DNA from: an uncultured Streptomyces sp.
GTDB lineage: Bacteria > Actinomycetota > Actinomycetes > Streptomycetales > Streptomycetaceae
Direction: 5' to 3'
Assembly (NCBI RefSeq): GCF_947488945.1
Contig: NZ_CANLBS010000006.1
Location: 186,001-250,000, forward strand
DNA: 64,000 bases
Shown here piece after piece: positions 1-8,321 of the stretch. A model generated the notes under the pieces. The model was given only the letters and a program-made list of their open reading frames with translations. It ran no database searches and had not been told where the DNA came from. A program made the position numbers and the translations under genes. Every line of letters begins with the position of its first letter. Positions within the stretch are counted from its first letter, which is position 1.

Positions 1-1370
1 GCAACATCTACCAGTCGCTGATGACGTTCAAGTCCGGTGCGGTGGTGCCGGAACCGGACGCCGCGGAGAGCTGCCGGTTCATCGGCCAGAAGCTCCAGAC
101 CTACCAGTGCGAGCTGCGGGACGACCTGACCTTCTCCAACGGTCACAAGATCACGGCGAAGGCGGTCAAGTACTCCTTCGACCGCATGATCAAGATCGCC
201 TCCGACGTGGGTCCGGCGTCCCTCTTCCCGACCCTGGAGAACGTGGTCACCGAGGGGCGGCTCATCACCTTCAACCTCAACGCGCGCGACGCGACCTTCC
301 CGCACAAGCTCGCCACCGGGGCCGGTTCGATCGTCGACCCCGAGGAGTACCCGGCGGACAAGCTGCGTACCGGCGACCGGGCGGACGGCTCCGGCCCGTA
401 CACCCTCAAGTCGTACAAGGCGGGTGAGGAGGCCGAACTGGTCCCCAACCCCGGGTACCAGGGCGCGATCAGGAAGTCCGGCGGACCCGTGACCATCCGG
501 TACTACGCCGACTCCGAGAAGCTCAAGTCCGGGTGGGACACCGGACAGGTCGACGTGACGCACCGCCAGCTCCCGCCGGAGACGCTCAACAAGCTCAACC
601 CCGGTGACCCCGACATCCGGGTCACCGAGATGGACAGCGCCGAGATCCGCAACATGGCCTTCAACGTCCGTGCGGACTCCGCCTTCGCGGACAAGCGGGT
701 CCGCCAGGCCGCCGCCTGGATCATCGACCGGGGCCCGCTGGTGGGCGACGTGTACAAGAGCACCGTCGAACCCCTCTACTCGCTGATCCCGCAGGGCACC
801 ATCGGGCACGGGACGCCCTTCTTCGACGCCTACCCCAGCCCCGACCCGGCGAAGGCGAAGGACCTGATGGCGGACGCGGGCATCGAGACCCCGCTGAAGG
901 TCACCTATGGATTCAGCCCCGGCGGTGCGACGGTCGCGGAGGCCGCCGAGATCCGTCGCCAGCTGGAGGCTTCGGGACTCTTCAAGGTCACCGTCAAGCC
1001 CATGGAGTGGCAGGACTTCCAGAAGGCCTACGCGGCCGGCCAGTTCGACTTCTACACCGTCGGCTGGCTCCCGGACTACCCGGACCCCGACACCTTCAGC
1101 CAGCCGCTCGTCGGCCGTACCAACACGCTGCACAACGGCTACGCCTCCGCCGAGATGGACGCGCTGATCACCAAGACCCTGGAGTTCAGCGACCGTTCGC
1201 GGACCTCGGCCACGTTCAAGGATCTCCAGGACCTGGTCGGCGAGGACGTTCCGCTGCTGCCGCTGTGGCAGAAGAAGGACTACGTGATCGCCAAGACCGA
1301 CGTCGCCGGTTCGCAGTACCTCTCCGACGGCACCGGCATCTGGCGCCTCTGGGAGCTGGGCTGGATCTGA
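1..1370 (+). CDS. ABC transporter substrate-binding protein, family 5 (peptide/oligopeptide type), 5'-truncated
   Basis: Extracytoplasmic solute-binding protein of the DppA/OppA class (SBP_bac_5), which captures peptides or similar solutes for an ABC importer. The frame is open from base 3, so the start, signal peptide and lipobox lie outside the window; about 455 residues are visible. Family features are NIYQSLMTF near the visible start, the LTFSNGHKITAKAVKYSFDR segment, and the C-terminal block with GWLPDYPDPDTF followed by LWELGWI. The stop TGA is at 1368-1370. A hairpin shared with the convergent TetR gene follows. Substrate cannot be told from sequence; no permease genes are in view, so they would lie to the left. 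Confidence 0.9.
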   Translation, partial: NIYQSLMTFKSGAVVPEPDAAESCRFIGQKLQTYQCELRDDLTFSNGHKITAKAVKYSFDRMIKIASDVGPASLFPTLENVVTEGRLITFNLNARDATFPHKLATGAGSIVDPEEYPADKLRTGDRADGSGPYTLKSYKAGEEAELVPNPGYQGAIRKSGGPVTIRYYADSEKLKSGWDTGQVDVTHRQLPPETLNKLNPGDPDIRVTEMDSAEIRNMAFNVRADSAFADKRVRQAAAWIIDRGPLVGDVYKSTVEPLYSLIPQGTIGHGTPFFDAYPSPDPAKAKDLMADAGIETPLKVTYGFSPGGATVAEAAEIRRQLEASGLFKVTVKPMEWQDFQKAYAAGQFDFYTVGWLPDYPDPDTFSQPLVGRTNTLHNGYASAEMDALITKTLEFSDRSRTSATFKDLQDLVGEDVPLLPLWQKKDYVIAKTDVAGSQYLSDGTGIWRLWELGWI

Positions 1371-1430
1371 TCCGCTTTGATCTGGTCCGGTGCCGTCGGA
1401 CCGGATCCTGCGGCGCAGGAGAACGGCCCA

Positions 1431-1466
1431 CGGCCCGCGGGCGGAGTCAGCTCCGCTTGCGGGCCG
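1431..1466. terminator. bidirectional hairpin terminator between convergent genes
   Basis: Arms 1431-1446 and 1451-1466 pair over 16 bp with two mismatched/wobble positions around a 4-nt loop. The loop starts at the stop codon of the TetR gene. It lies between the convergent solute-binding protein and TetR genes and has no U-tract, as is usual in Streptomyces. Confidence 0.6.
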
Positions 1467-2301
1467 TCGCCGTCTCCGCCATGCCGGGCAGGAAGTCCGT
1501 GAACAGCTCGTGCACCTCGCGCACCAGCGGGCGCAGCGCGCGGAACCGGGCGAGTGCGACGCCGCGAGTGGTGAGCCGGGCGCCGCGGGCGGCGAGGCGG
1601 CGGGTGCGCTCCCGGCCGGGCGACCGGTCGAAGACCCAGTAGAGCACCAGTCCCATCTGGGACAGCCACATCAACTCCGGCAGGATGTCGGCCAGTTCAT
1701 CCGGCACCTTGGCCTTCGACCCCTCCAGCACCTCGCGGTGCAGGGCGATGGCGGCCTCGCGGGCGGGCTCGGACTCGGCGGAGAAGGGGCTGAGCGGGCT
1801 GTCCGGGTCGGCGGCGTTCTTGAAGAACTGCGCGGCGAACTCGTGGTACGGGGCGGCGACGTCCAGCCAGACGGTCAGCACGCCGGTCAGCCGGGCCTCC
1901 AGGTCGCTCTCGCGGGCCAGTACCTCCCGCGCCGCCGCCGCGTGTTCCGCGCCGATGCGGTCGTAGAACCCCTGGACCAGGTGCTCCTTGCCGGCGAAGT
2001 AGTAGTACGCGTTGCCGACCGAGACCCCGGCCTCCTGGGCGATGGCCCGCATGGTCGTCTTGTCGTAGCCGCGCTCGCGGAAGAGCCGCAGCGCCGTCTC
2101 CAGGATGACGGTGCGGGTCTGCTCGCTCTTCTGCGTGGCGCGCGACGGGGCGGAGGCCGAGGGCCCGGCCCCGACCGGTCCGGTGGATTCCGGTCCCTTC
2201 GGCCCTTCCGGTCCGGCGGACTTCGGTCCCTCCGGTCCGGTCGCCGCCGGTTCGTCCGCGTCGTCCGTCGGATGCGCCATCGCCTTCTCGTCCTTCGCCA
2301 C
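1447..2301 (-). CDS. TetR/AcrR family transcriptional regulator
   Basis: DNA-binding repressor of 284 residues. The first ~55 residues are a low-complexity Gly/Pro/Ser/Ala-rich lead; an internal ATG at MAHPTDD is an alternative start. The TetR helix-turn-helix follows: an N-terminal RTVILETALRLFRERGYDKT segment, then MRAIAQEAGVSVGNAYYYF and KEHLVQGFY. The remainder is a helical ligand-binding domain of the type that senses lipophilic molecules. It lies 56 bp downstream of the small membrane protein gene on the same strand, so the two are probably co-transcribed. Two copies of a TGAAC(A/G)TGTTCA palindrome precede that gene and are the likely binding sites, implying autoregulation. The ligand is unknown. 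Confidence 0.9.
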   Translation of the reverse strand: MAKDEKAMAHPTDDADEPAATGPEGPKSAGPEGPKGPESTGPVGAGPSASAPSRATQKSEQTRTVILETALRLFRERGYDKTTMRAIAQEAGVSVGNAYYYFAGKEHLVQGFYDRIGAEHAAAAREVLARESDLEARLTGVLTVWLDVAAPYHEFAAQFFKNAADPDSPLSPFSAESEPAREAAIALHREVLEGSKAKVPDELADILPELMWLSQMGLVLYWVFDRSPGRERTRRLAARGARLTTRGVALARFRALRPLVREVHELFTDFLPGMAETATARKRS

Positions 2302-2357
2302 GGCCCCAGGCTATCCGGCCGGGCCGGGCGGCCGACGCGCCCCTCGGGCGGCGCCGC

Positions 2358-2813
2358 TCAGGGCGCCGTGGGCGCGGCCGGAGCGGCCGGCGGGGTCCAC
2401 GGGCCGCGGGGGTCGGGGCGGCCCTGGGGCGCCCAGCCCTGCGGGGCCGGGGCGGCCGGGCGCCGCTCGGTCATGCTCCGCCGCCGCATCCTGCTGAGCA
2501 CGAAGACGTTCCCCAGGTGCAGGACGCCGAGCACCAGCAGCACGACCCCGAGCTTCCCCGACAGGGTCTCGAAGAGGGTCCTGGCGTCCGGCACCGACTC
2601 GGTGTTCTTCAGATAGAGCGCGACGAACCCGAGGTTGACCAGGTAGAAGCCGACCACCAGCAGGTGGTTGACGGCGTCCGCCAGCTTCTCGTCCCCGCGC
2701 AGCACGTCGGCGATGAACAGCCGACCGTTGCGGCTCAGCGTGCGGCCCACCCAGACGGTGAGCGCGACGCTGACCACCAGGTAGACGGCGTAGGCGACGA
2801 CGGTGAGATCCAT
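2358..2813 (-). CDS. small integral membrane protein, probable TetR target
   Basis: About 151 residues from ATG 2813, which has a GGGGG ribosome-binding stretch about 8 nt upstream. Three hydrophobic segments are visible: VVAYAVYLVVSVALTVWVG, LLVVGFYLVNLGFVALYL and LGVVLLVLGVLHLGNVFVLS. A cytoplasmic Arg-rich stretch and a Pro/Ala-rich C-terminal tail follow. Starts further upstream were rejected because the extra residues merely translate the two operator palindromes. It is the first gene of a probable two-gene operon with the TetR regulator. No function is recognised; a TetR-controlled membrane protein of this kind could answer to lipids or small hydrophobic compounds. Confidence 0.75.
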   Translation of the reverse strand: MDLTVVAYAVYLVVSVALTVWVGRTLSRNGRLFIADVLRGDEKLADAVNHLLVVGFYLVNLGFVALYLKNTESVPDARTLFETLSGKLGVVLLVLGVLHLGNVFVLSRMRRRSMTERRPAAPAPQGWAPQGRPDPRGPWTPPAAPAAPTAP

Positions 2814-2826
2814 GGTTCCAACCCCC

Positions 2827-2838
2827 TGAACGTGTTCA
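2827..2838. promoter_or_regulatory. TetR operator candidate, proximal half-strength site
   Basis: TGAACGTGTTCA is a 12-bp palindrome with one central mismatch to TGAACATGTTCA. It lies 13 bp upstream of the start codon of the membrane protein gene, and its centre is 46 bp from the centre of the larger palindrome. Confidence 0.6.
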
Positions 2839-2862
2839 AAAACTGTCCTGGGCATGACTGTA

Positions 2863-2894
2863 GACCCCTTCTTGAACATGTTCAAGAAGGGGTC
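2863..2894. promoter_or_regulatory. 32-bp perfect palindrome, primary TetR operator candidate
   Basis: Perfect inverted repeat of 16+16 bp centred between 2878 and 2879, with core TTGAACATGTTCAA extended by GACCCCTTC arms. The core recurs at 2827-2838. The repeated core, and its location upstream of an operon ending in a TetR gene, favour an operator. The long arms could also act as a terminator for the gene that ends at 2937. Confidence 0.65.
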
Positions 2895-2936
2895 CGGTGA
2901 GGCGGGGGGACCGCAGCGCGCCGACGGCGGCCGGGG

Positions 2937-3569
2937 TCAGATGCTCATCGAGCGGGCGGTGTTCACCTGGGACATGACCATCTGGAAGGTCTCCGGGCCC
3001 ATCGCCGGGATCATGGTGGAGTGGTGCCGGCCGCCGCTGGTCACCGTGACCTGGACGAAGCCGGTGGTCTTCTTCTCCTTCATCAGCAGGAAGAGCAGCC
3101 CCACCAGGCACAGCAGCGCGAAGACGATCGCCAGCACGATCGCGACCGGCGGGATCTTCTCCTCGGTGCGCGACATGTCCGTCGCCGTCCACACCGCGCC
3201 CCGCAGCGGCATGGTGCCCGACGGGGTGACGATCGAGTCGCTCATCACCGTGATGTCGCCCAGCGCCAGCACCGGCACCCCGGTCCCCATCCCCTGCTGG
3301 ACCGGCAGGTTGTGGCCGGGGGGCTGCCCGGCGCCCGGGTAGCCGTAACCGGCCTGGCCACCCTGGGTGGGGCCGCCCGGATAGCCGTAGGCGGGGCCCG
3401 GCTGGGTGGCCGACTCGGGCAGCGGCTGCGGATAGCCGTAGCCGGGCGGGCCGCCCGCGGCCGGGTATCCGTAGCCCTGTCCGTCGGCCACCGTGGGCTG
3501 GTGGGCCGGGGGCTGCTGGGGCGGGCCCCACGTGTAGGCGTCGTCCGCGTACGGATTGGGCTCGCTCAC
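2937..3569 (-). CDS. membrane protein with Pro/Gly/Tyr-rich N-terminus
   Basis: 210 residues from GTG 3569 (SEPNPYADDAYTW). Upstream residues in the frame are not protein-like. The N-terminal half is disordered, with repeated GYGYP motifs typical of actinobacterial membrane proteins. A central soluble stretch contains TDMSRTEEKIPP, then one transmembrane helix (VAIVLAIVFALLCLVGLLFLLM). The C-terminal domain begins TGFVQVTVTSGGRHHSTMIP. The gene lies downstream of the sdh terminator and is transcribed separately. Function unknown; the overall design resembles small envelope proteins of unknown function common in Streptomyces. Confidence 0.75.
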   Translation of the reverse strand: MSEPNPYADDAYTWGPPQQPPAHQPTVADGQGYGYPAAGGPPGYGYPQPLPESATQPGPAYGYPGGPTQGGQAGYGYPGAGQPPGHNLPVQQGMGTGVPVLALGDITVMSDSIVTPSGTMPLRGAVWTATDMSRTEEKIPPVAIVLAIVFALLCLVGLLFLLMKEKKTTGFVQVTVTSGGRHHSTMIPAMGPETFQMVMSQVNTARSMSI

Positions 3570-3633
3570 CGGATTCCCCGTTCTGTCGTCGTCGGTCGCA
3601 CGACCGTACCGCCCGAACTGCCGGCACGCAGCA

Positions 3634-3679
3634 ACAGGCCCCGCCCACCGCCGGATTCGCCGGGGTGCGCGGGGCCTGT
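3634..3679 (-). terminator. sdh operon terminator
   Basis: Arms 3634-3644 (ACAGGCCCCGC) and 3669-3679 are perfectly complementary over 11 bp, with a smaller GC hairpin inside. The structure begins 25 bp after the sdhB stop. Confidence 0.7.
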
Positions 3680-3703
3680 CGGGACGGCCGTGGGCCGGGC
3701 GGG

Positions 3704-4471
3704 TCAGAAGCGACGCGTGATCAGCGCGCGCTTGACCTCCTGGATCGCCTTGGTGACCTCGATGCCACGCGGGCAGGCGTCCGTGCAGTTGAACGTGGTG
3801 CGGCAACGCCACACGCCGTCACGGTCGTTGAGGATCTCCAGGCGCTGCTCGCCGGCCTCGTCGCGCGAGTCGAAGATGAAGCGGTGCGCGTTGACGATCG
3901 CCGCCGGGCCGAAGTACTGCCCGTCGTTCCAGAACACCGGGCACGAGGACGTGCACGCGGCGCACAGGATGCACTTGGTGGTGTCGTCGAACCGCTCGCG
4001 GTCCTCGGCGGACTGCAGGCGCTCGCGGGTCGGCTCGTTGCCCTTGGTGACGAGGAAGGGCATGACGTCGCGGTACGCCTGGAAGAACGGGTCCATGTCG
4101 ACCACGAGGTCCTTGAGGACCGTGAGGCCCTTGATGGCCTCGACCGTGATCGGCTTCTCCGGGTTGATGTCCTTGATCAGCGTCTTGCAGGCGAGCCTGT
4201 TCTTGCCGTTGATCCGCATCGCGTCGGAGCCGCAGATGCCGTGGGCGCAGGAACGGCGGAACGTCAGGGTGCCGTCCATCTCCCACTTGATCTTGTGAAG
4301 GGCGTCGAGGACACGCTCCTTCGGGTCGATCTCGATCTGGAAGTCCTGCCACTGCGCCTCGTCCGAGACCTCCGGGTTGAAGCGGCGGATGCGGATCGTG
4401 GCGGTGATGTAGGGGGAGTCCGCGAAGCCCGGCTCGGGCGTGCTGGTCTTCTCCAGGGTCGGGGTTGCCAT
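3704..4471 (-). CDS. sdhB: succinate dehydrogenase iron-sulfur subunit
   Basis: Electron-transfer subunit of complex II, passing electrons from FAD in SdhA through three Fe-S clusters to quinone at the membrane anchor. It has 255 residues. The [2Fe-2S] ligands are C75, C80, D83 (the Asp variant also found in enterobacterial SdhB) and C95. The second half carries CILCAACTSSCP (C167, C170, C173, C177) and further cysteines at C223, C229 and C233 for the [4Fe-4S] and [3Fe-4S] centres. The ATG overlaps the sdhA stop by one base (TGATG), which indicates translational coupling. It is the last gene of the sdhCDAB operon. Confidence 0.97.
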   Translation of the reverse strand: MATPTLEKTSTPEPGFADSPYITATIRIRRFNPEVSDEAQWQDFQIEIDPKERVLDALHKIKWEMDGTLTFRRSCAHGICGSDAMRINGKNRLACKTLIKDINPEKPITVEAIKGLTVLKDLVVDMDPFFQAYRDVMPFLVTKGNEPTRERLQSAEDRERFDDTTKCILCAACTSSCPVFWNDGQYFGPAAIVNAHRFIFDSRDEAGEQRLEILNDRDGVWRCRTTFNCTDACPRGIEVTKAIQEVKRALITRRF

Positions 4472-6231
4472 CAGTACTTACGCTCCATCGGCTGGTAGCG
4501 GGTCTGGACGACCGGCTTGTAGTCGAGCCGGATCGACTCGGTGCCGTCGGCCGCCACCTCGCGGTACGCCATGGTGTGGCGCATGAAGTTGACGTCGTCG
4601 CGGTTGGGGTAGTCCTCGCGGTAGTGACCGCCGCGGGACTCCTTGCGGGCCAGTGCCGAGGTCGCCATGACCTCGGCCAGTTCGAGCAGGTTGCCCAGCT
4701 CGATGGCTTCCAGGAGGTCGGTGTTGAACCGCTTGCCCTTGTCCTGGATCGACACGTTCAGGTAGCGCTTGCGGAGCTCGGCGATCTTGTCGACGGCCGT
4801 CTTGATGGTCTGCTCCGTGCGGAACACCATCACGTTGGCGTCCATGCACTCCTGGAGCTCCAGGCGCAGCGTGGAGACGCGCTCGGTGCCCGTGGAGTTC
4901 CGCAGCCGCTCGACCTGGGCCTCGACCAGCTCGGCCGGGTTCTCGGGAAGCGCGACGAAGTCGTTCTTCGCGGAGTACTCGGCGGCGGCGATGCCCGACC
5001 GGCGTCCGAAGACGTTGATGTCGAGCAGCGAGTTGGTGCCCAGGCGGTTGGCGCCGTGCACCGACACGCAGGCGACCTCGCCGGCGGCGTACAGGCCCGG
5101 GACGACGGTGGTGTTGTCGGCCAGCACCTCGCCCTCGACGTTGGTCGGGATGCCGCCCATGGCGTAGTGCGCGGTCGGCTGGATCGGGATCGGGTCCGTG
5201 TAGGGCTCGATGCCGAGGTAGGTGCGCGCGAACTCCGTGATGTCCGGGAGCTTCGCGTCCAGCTGCTCCGGCGGCAGGTGCGTGAGGTCGAGGTAGACGT
5301 GGTCGCCCTCGGGACCGCAGCCGCGGCCCTCACGGATCTCCGTGTAGATGGAGCGGGACACGACGTCACGGGACGCGAGGTCCTTCATGACCGGCGCGTA
5401 CTTCTCCATGAAGCGCTCGCCGTCCTTGTTGCGGAGGATGCCGCCCTCACCGCGGGCGCCCTCCGTCAGCAGGATGCCCATGCGCCAGATGCCCGTCGGG
5501 TGGAACTGGAAGAACTCCATGTCCTCCAGCGGCAGGCCCCGGCGCCAGGCGGCGGCCTGACCGTCGCCGGTCAGGGTGTGCGCGTTCGACGTCACCTTGA
5601 AGAACTTGCCGGTGCCGCCGGAGGCGAAGATGATCGCCTTCGCCTGGAAGACGTGGATCTCGCCGGTCGCCAGCTCGTAGGCGACGACGCCGGCGGACTT
5701 CTTCACGCCGGTCTCGGGGTCGTCCTGCAGCAGCAGGTCGAGCACGTAGAACTCGTTGAAGAACTCCACGCCCTCCTTGACGCAGTTCTGGTACAGCGTC
5801 TGGAGGATCATGTGGCCGGTGCGGTCCGAGGCGTAGCAGGACCGGCGGACGGGGGCCTCACCGTGGCTGCGGGTGTGCCCGCCGAAGCGGCGCTGGTCGA
5901 TGCGGCCCTCGGGCGTCCGGTTGAACGGCAGGCCCATCTTCTCCAGGTCGAGGACGGCGTCGATGGCCTCCTTCGCCAGGATCTCGGCGGCGTCCTGGTC
6001 GACCAGGTAGTCGCCGCCCTTGATCGTGTCGAAGGTGTGCCACTCCCAGTTGTCCTCCTCCACGTTCGCCAGCGCGGCGGCCATGCCGCCCTGCGCGGCG
6101 CCCGTGTGGGAGCGGGTGGGGTAGAGCTTCGTCAGCACGGCGGTGCGGCTGCGCTTCGTCGACTCGATCGCGGCGCGCATGCCGGCGCCGCCCGCACCGA
6201 CGATGACGGTGTCGTACTTGTGGATCTGCAT
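4471..6231 (-). CDS. sdhA: succinate dehydrogenase flavoprotein subunit
   Basis: Catalytic subunit oxidising succinate to fumarate at the cytoplasmic face of the membrane. It has 586 residues, the usual length. The Rossmann FAD motif is [11 protein letters not shown] near residue 11. [10 protein letters not shown] holds H42, the covalent FAD histidine. [11 protein letters not shown] follows further on, and the C-terminus ends PMERKY. Start ATG 6231 gives the family N-terminus [12 protein letters not shown]. The operon order is sdhC-sdhD-sdhA-sdhB, with sdhA starting 29 bp after sdhD. Confidence 0.97.
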   Translation of the reverse strand: MQIHKYDTVIVGAGGAGMRAAIESTKRSRTAVLTKLYPTRSHTGAAQGGMAAALANVEEDNWEWHTFDTIKGGDYLVDQDAAEILAKEAIDAVLDLEKMGLPFNRTPEGRIDQRRFGGHTRSHGEAPVRRSCYASDRTGHMILQTLYQNCVKEGVEFFNEFYVLDLLLQDDPETGVKKSAGVVAYELATGEIHVFQAKAIIFASGGTGKFFKVTSNAHTLTGDGQAAAWRRGLPLEDMEFFQFHPTGIWRMGILLTEGARGEGGILRNKDGERFMEKYAPVMKDLASRDVVSRSIYTEIREGRGCGPEGDHVYLDLTHLPPEQLDAKLPDITEFARTYLGIEPYTDPIPIQPTAHYAMGGIPTNVEGEVLADNTTVVPGLYAAGEVACVSVHGANRLGTNSLLDINVFGRRSGIAAAEYSAKNDFVALPENPAELVEAQVERLRNSTGTERVSTLRLELQECMDANVMVFRTEQTIKTAVDKIAELRKRYLNVSIQDKGKRFNTDLLEAIELGNLLELAEVMATSALARKESRGGHYREDYPNRDDVNFMRHTMAYREVAADGTESIRLDYKPVVQTRYQPMERKY

Positions 6232-6260
6232 GATTTCCTCTGGTCCCTCTGGCCCGGCGC

Positions 6261-6737
6261 CTAGCGGATGTTCGGGTCGAAGGTGAAGATCACCAGCGTG
6301 CCCAGCAGGACGGTGAAGACCGTGGCGGTGTACAGGAGCATCTTCAGCCAGAAACGGGTCTTGTCCCGCTCGGCGTAGTCGTTGATGACCGTACGGAGGC
6401 CGTTCGCCCCGTGGAGCATGGCCAGCCACAGCATCGCCAGGTCCCAGACCTGCCAGAACGGCGAGGCCCACCGGCCCGCCACGAAGGCGAAGCCGATCTT
6501 GGAGACACCGCCGTCCAGCACGAGCTGGATCAGCAGGTGGCCCAGGACCAGGACGACGAGCACGATGCCCGACAGGCGCATGAAGAGCCAGGCGTACATC
6601 TCGAAGTTGGTGCGGGAGCCCTTGGGGGTCTTGCCCGTCCGCTTGCGCGGGGGCTCGATCACCGGAGCCGGGTTCTCCACGTCGAACAGGCTCACGCCTT
6701 CGACGTCGCCGATCGCGGCAGGGGTGTTGGCGGACAT
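6261..6737 (-). CDS. sdhD: succinate dehydrogenase hydrophobic membrane anchor subunit
   Basis: Integral membrane anchor of complex II contributing to quinone and haem binding. It has 158 residues from ATG 6737. A soluble, charged N-terminal ~50 residues precede three transmembrane helices ([62 protein letters not shown]). Histidines at the ends of helices 1 and 2 ([12 protein letters not shown]) are in the positions expected for haem and quinone contacts. It starts 5 bp after the sdhC stop. Confidence 0.92.
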   Translation of the reverse strand: MSANTPAAIGDVEGVSLFDVENPAPVIEPPRKRTGKTPKGSRTNFEMYAWLFMRLSGIVLVVLVLGHLLIQLVLDGGVSKIGFAFVAGRWASPFWQVWDLAMLWLAMLHGANGLRTVINDYAERDKTRFWLKMLLYTATVFTVLLGTLVIFTFDPNIR

Positions 6738-6742
6738 CGGCC

Positions 6743-7123
6743 TCAGCTCCCGAACAGTTCGCGTGCGGCGTGTCCGAGGACGGGGTACAGGGCCCCGACC
6801 ATCAGCACGATCCAGATGCCCAGCACGGTCCAGAGCATCTGCTTCTGGTAGCGCGGGCCCTTGGCCCAGAAGTCCACGGCGACGATCCGCAGACCGTTCA
6901 GCGCGTGGAAGAGGATGGCGGCAACCAGCCCGTACTCCAGGAGAGCGACGGGCACGGTCTTGTAGGTGGACACGACGTCGTCGTAGGCCTCGGGAGAGAC
7001 GCGGACGAGAGCGGTGTCCAGGACGTGTACGAACAGGAAGAAGAAAATGAGGACACCGGTGACTCGATGAGCCACCCAGGACCACATGCCTTCCCGGCCG
7101 CGGTACAGCGTTCCAGCCGGCAC
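6743..7123 (-). CDS. sdhC: succinate dehydrogenase cytochrome b556 subunit
   Basis: First gene of the sdh operon; membrane anchor with haem b. It has 126 residues from GTG 7123, chosen because GGAGGG lies about 8 nt upstream and the family N-terminus [23 protein letters not shown] follows; earlier in-frame starts add unconserved residues. There are three transmembrane helices. [18 protein letters not shown] contains the conserved S/T-G and haem-ligand histidine region. The 300 bp to the next gene hold its promoter; a candidate -10 TACGAT lies on the minus strand at 7215-7210, without a convincing -35. Confidence 0.93.
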   Translation of the reverse strand: MPAGTLYRGREGMWSWVAHRVTGVLIFFFLFVHVLDTALVRVSPEAYDDVVSTYKTVPVALLEYGLVAAILFHALNGLRIVAVDFWAKGPRYQKQMLWTVLGIWIVLMVGALYPVLGHAARELFGS

Positions 7124-7424
7124 GGAAGAACCCTCCGGGAGCGGGGATTGGGGTCGGCCGGCTTGACTGTCGGTCTGACCCGGCCGGGTACGGTCCACCG
7201 GCCCCGGCCATCGTAGCGACGCTTTGTCGGTTCGTTCGCGCCGGGGCCACAGGTGTGATCAAAGAGGCAAAAGAACTGGGCACCAACGGGCTAGGCGGAT
7301 CGTTTCCCTGCCTGGTCCCCGCACGCCCCGCCGCCGCCGCGGGCGGGTGCACTTGTCGTCGGATATCCCCGCGTACCCCCCGGATCGCGGGGTGCGCGCC
7401 GGCCCCGCGGAGCGCTCCCCGGCC

Positions 7425-7955
7425 TCAGACCGGGTCGGGCCGGCGCGCCTGCTCGGTGACCATCTCGACGATGCGGGCCCGGGCGAGCCGCCGCATCTCG
7501 TCCGCCGTGACCGCCCGCTCCTCGTCCTCGTCGTTCTCCATCCGGGCCCGGATGGTCGCCAGTACCTGGTCCACGTGCTGGGAGGGCGGGACGGCGTCCA
7601 GGCAGATCACGAAGGCGTGCCCGAATGTGCTCTCGTACGCGGCGTGCGCCGCCCGCAACGCCAGATGGGCCGCGCGCGGGGCGTCGTGGTGCAGGCAGGG
7701 GGCCGTCTCGTCGGCCAGCGCCTCGGCCATGTCCGGCGCCGGCAGGTCGTACCCCGCCTCGTCGGCGGCGGCCAGCATCGCGTCCAGGTCCGGGTAGGGA
7801 CGGTGATCGACAATCCGTCGGGCCCAGCGACGGCTGCCGCAGCACTCCCGCAGCGCGGCCTCGGCCTCCGGGCGCGGCAGGGCGTTGAACCGGGCGACGC
7901 CGTCGGCGGACCGGGGCAGCGCGAGCCCCGGCGTGGCGGGGCCGCGGTGCTGCAC
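7425..7955 (-). CDS. uraD: 2-oxo-4-hydroxy-4-carboxy-5-ureidoimidazoline (OHCU) decarboxylase
   Basis: Third enzyme of urate breakdown, converting OHCU to (S)-allantoin. It has 176 residues from GTG 7955. Family features are the N-terminal FNALPRPEAEAALRECCGSRRWA block, the central PDMAEALADE stretch and ESTFGHAFVICLDA, followed by a helical tail with R-MENDEDEERAVTADEMRRLA. It is not next to other urate genes here, so its partners (hydroxyisourate hydrolase, uricase) must be elsewhere. It is divergent from the hexosaminidase gene across 366 bp. Confidence 0.85.
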   Translation of the reverse strand: MQHRGPATPGLALPRSADGVARFNALPRPEAEAALRECCGSRRWARRIVDHRPYPDLDAMLAAADEAGYDLPAPDMAEALADETAPCLHHDAPRAAHLALRAAHAAYESTFGHAFVICLDAVPPSQHVDQVLATIRARMENDEDEERAVTADEMRRLARARIVEMVTEQARRPDPV

Positions 7956-8321
7956 CGGAACGCCGGGCGCACCGGTCCGGGGCGCCGACGGGCGCTCCGG
8001 GAGACCGGCGGCGGATTCGCTGGACCTGGACAGCGTGGACTCCTCGGACGAAGGACATCTGTGACTCTGAAAGAGGGGCCGGAGAGAGTTGAGGTTGCTC
8101 GGAGGAGCGAGCGAAGGGAGAGGCTGGTGTGCCGCAACGCTAGCGAGGCCCGACCACGGCCGTTCGACGGACGGAGAAAATTCACCGGAACGAGAGAGTT
8201 TCGGAACATGTGACGGTAAACGAGCGACCCTCTCGCGAGGCTCGACTCACCCGAACGGGGTACCTCGGACGAACCCGCCGCCGTACCCGCTTCTCCCTCT
8301 CCCCACGGAGGTGCCCTTCCG
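7956..8321. other. divergent intergenic region, no gene seen
   Basis: 366 bp between the OHCU decarboxylase (minus) and the hexosaminidase (plus), so it must hold both promoters. Small inverted repeats are present (GCTCGGAGGAGCGAGC; CCTCTCGCGAGG), but no clear -35/-10 pair or protein-like frame was found. A GGAGG lies just before ATG 8322. Confidence 0.5.

Noticed and set aside
4465..6264. Plus-strand 599-codon frame across sdhA
   Set aside because: Antisense shadow; the minus strand encodes complete SdhA with its FAD and active-site motifs.
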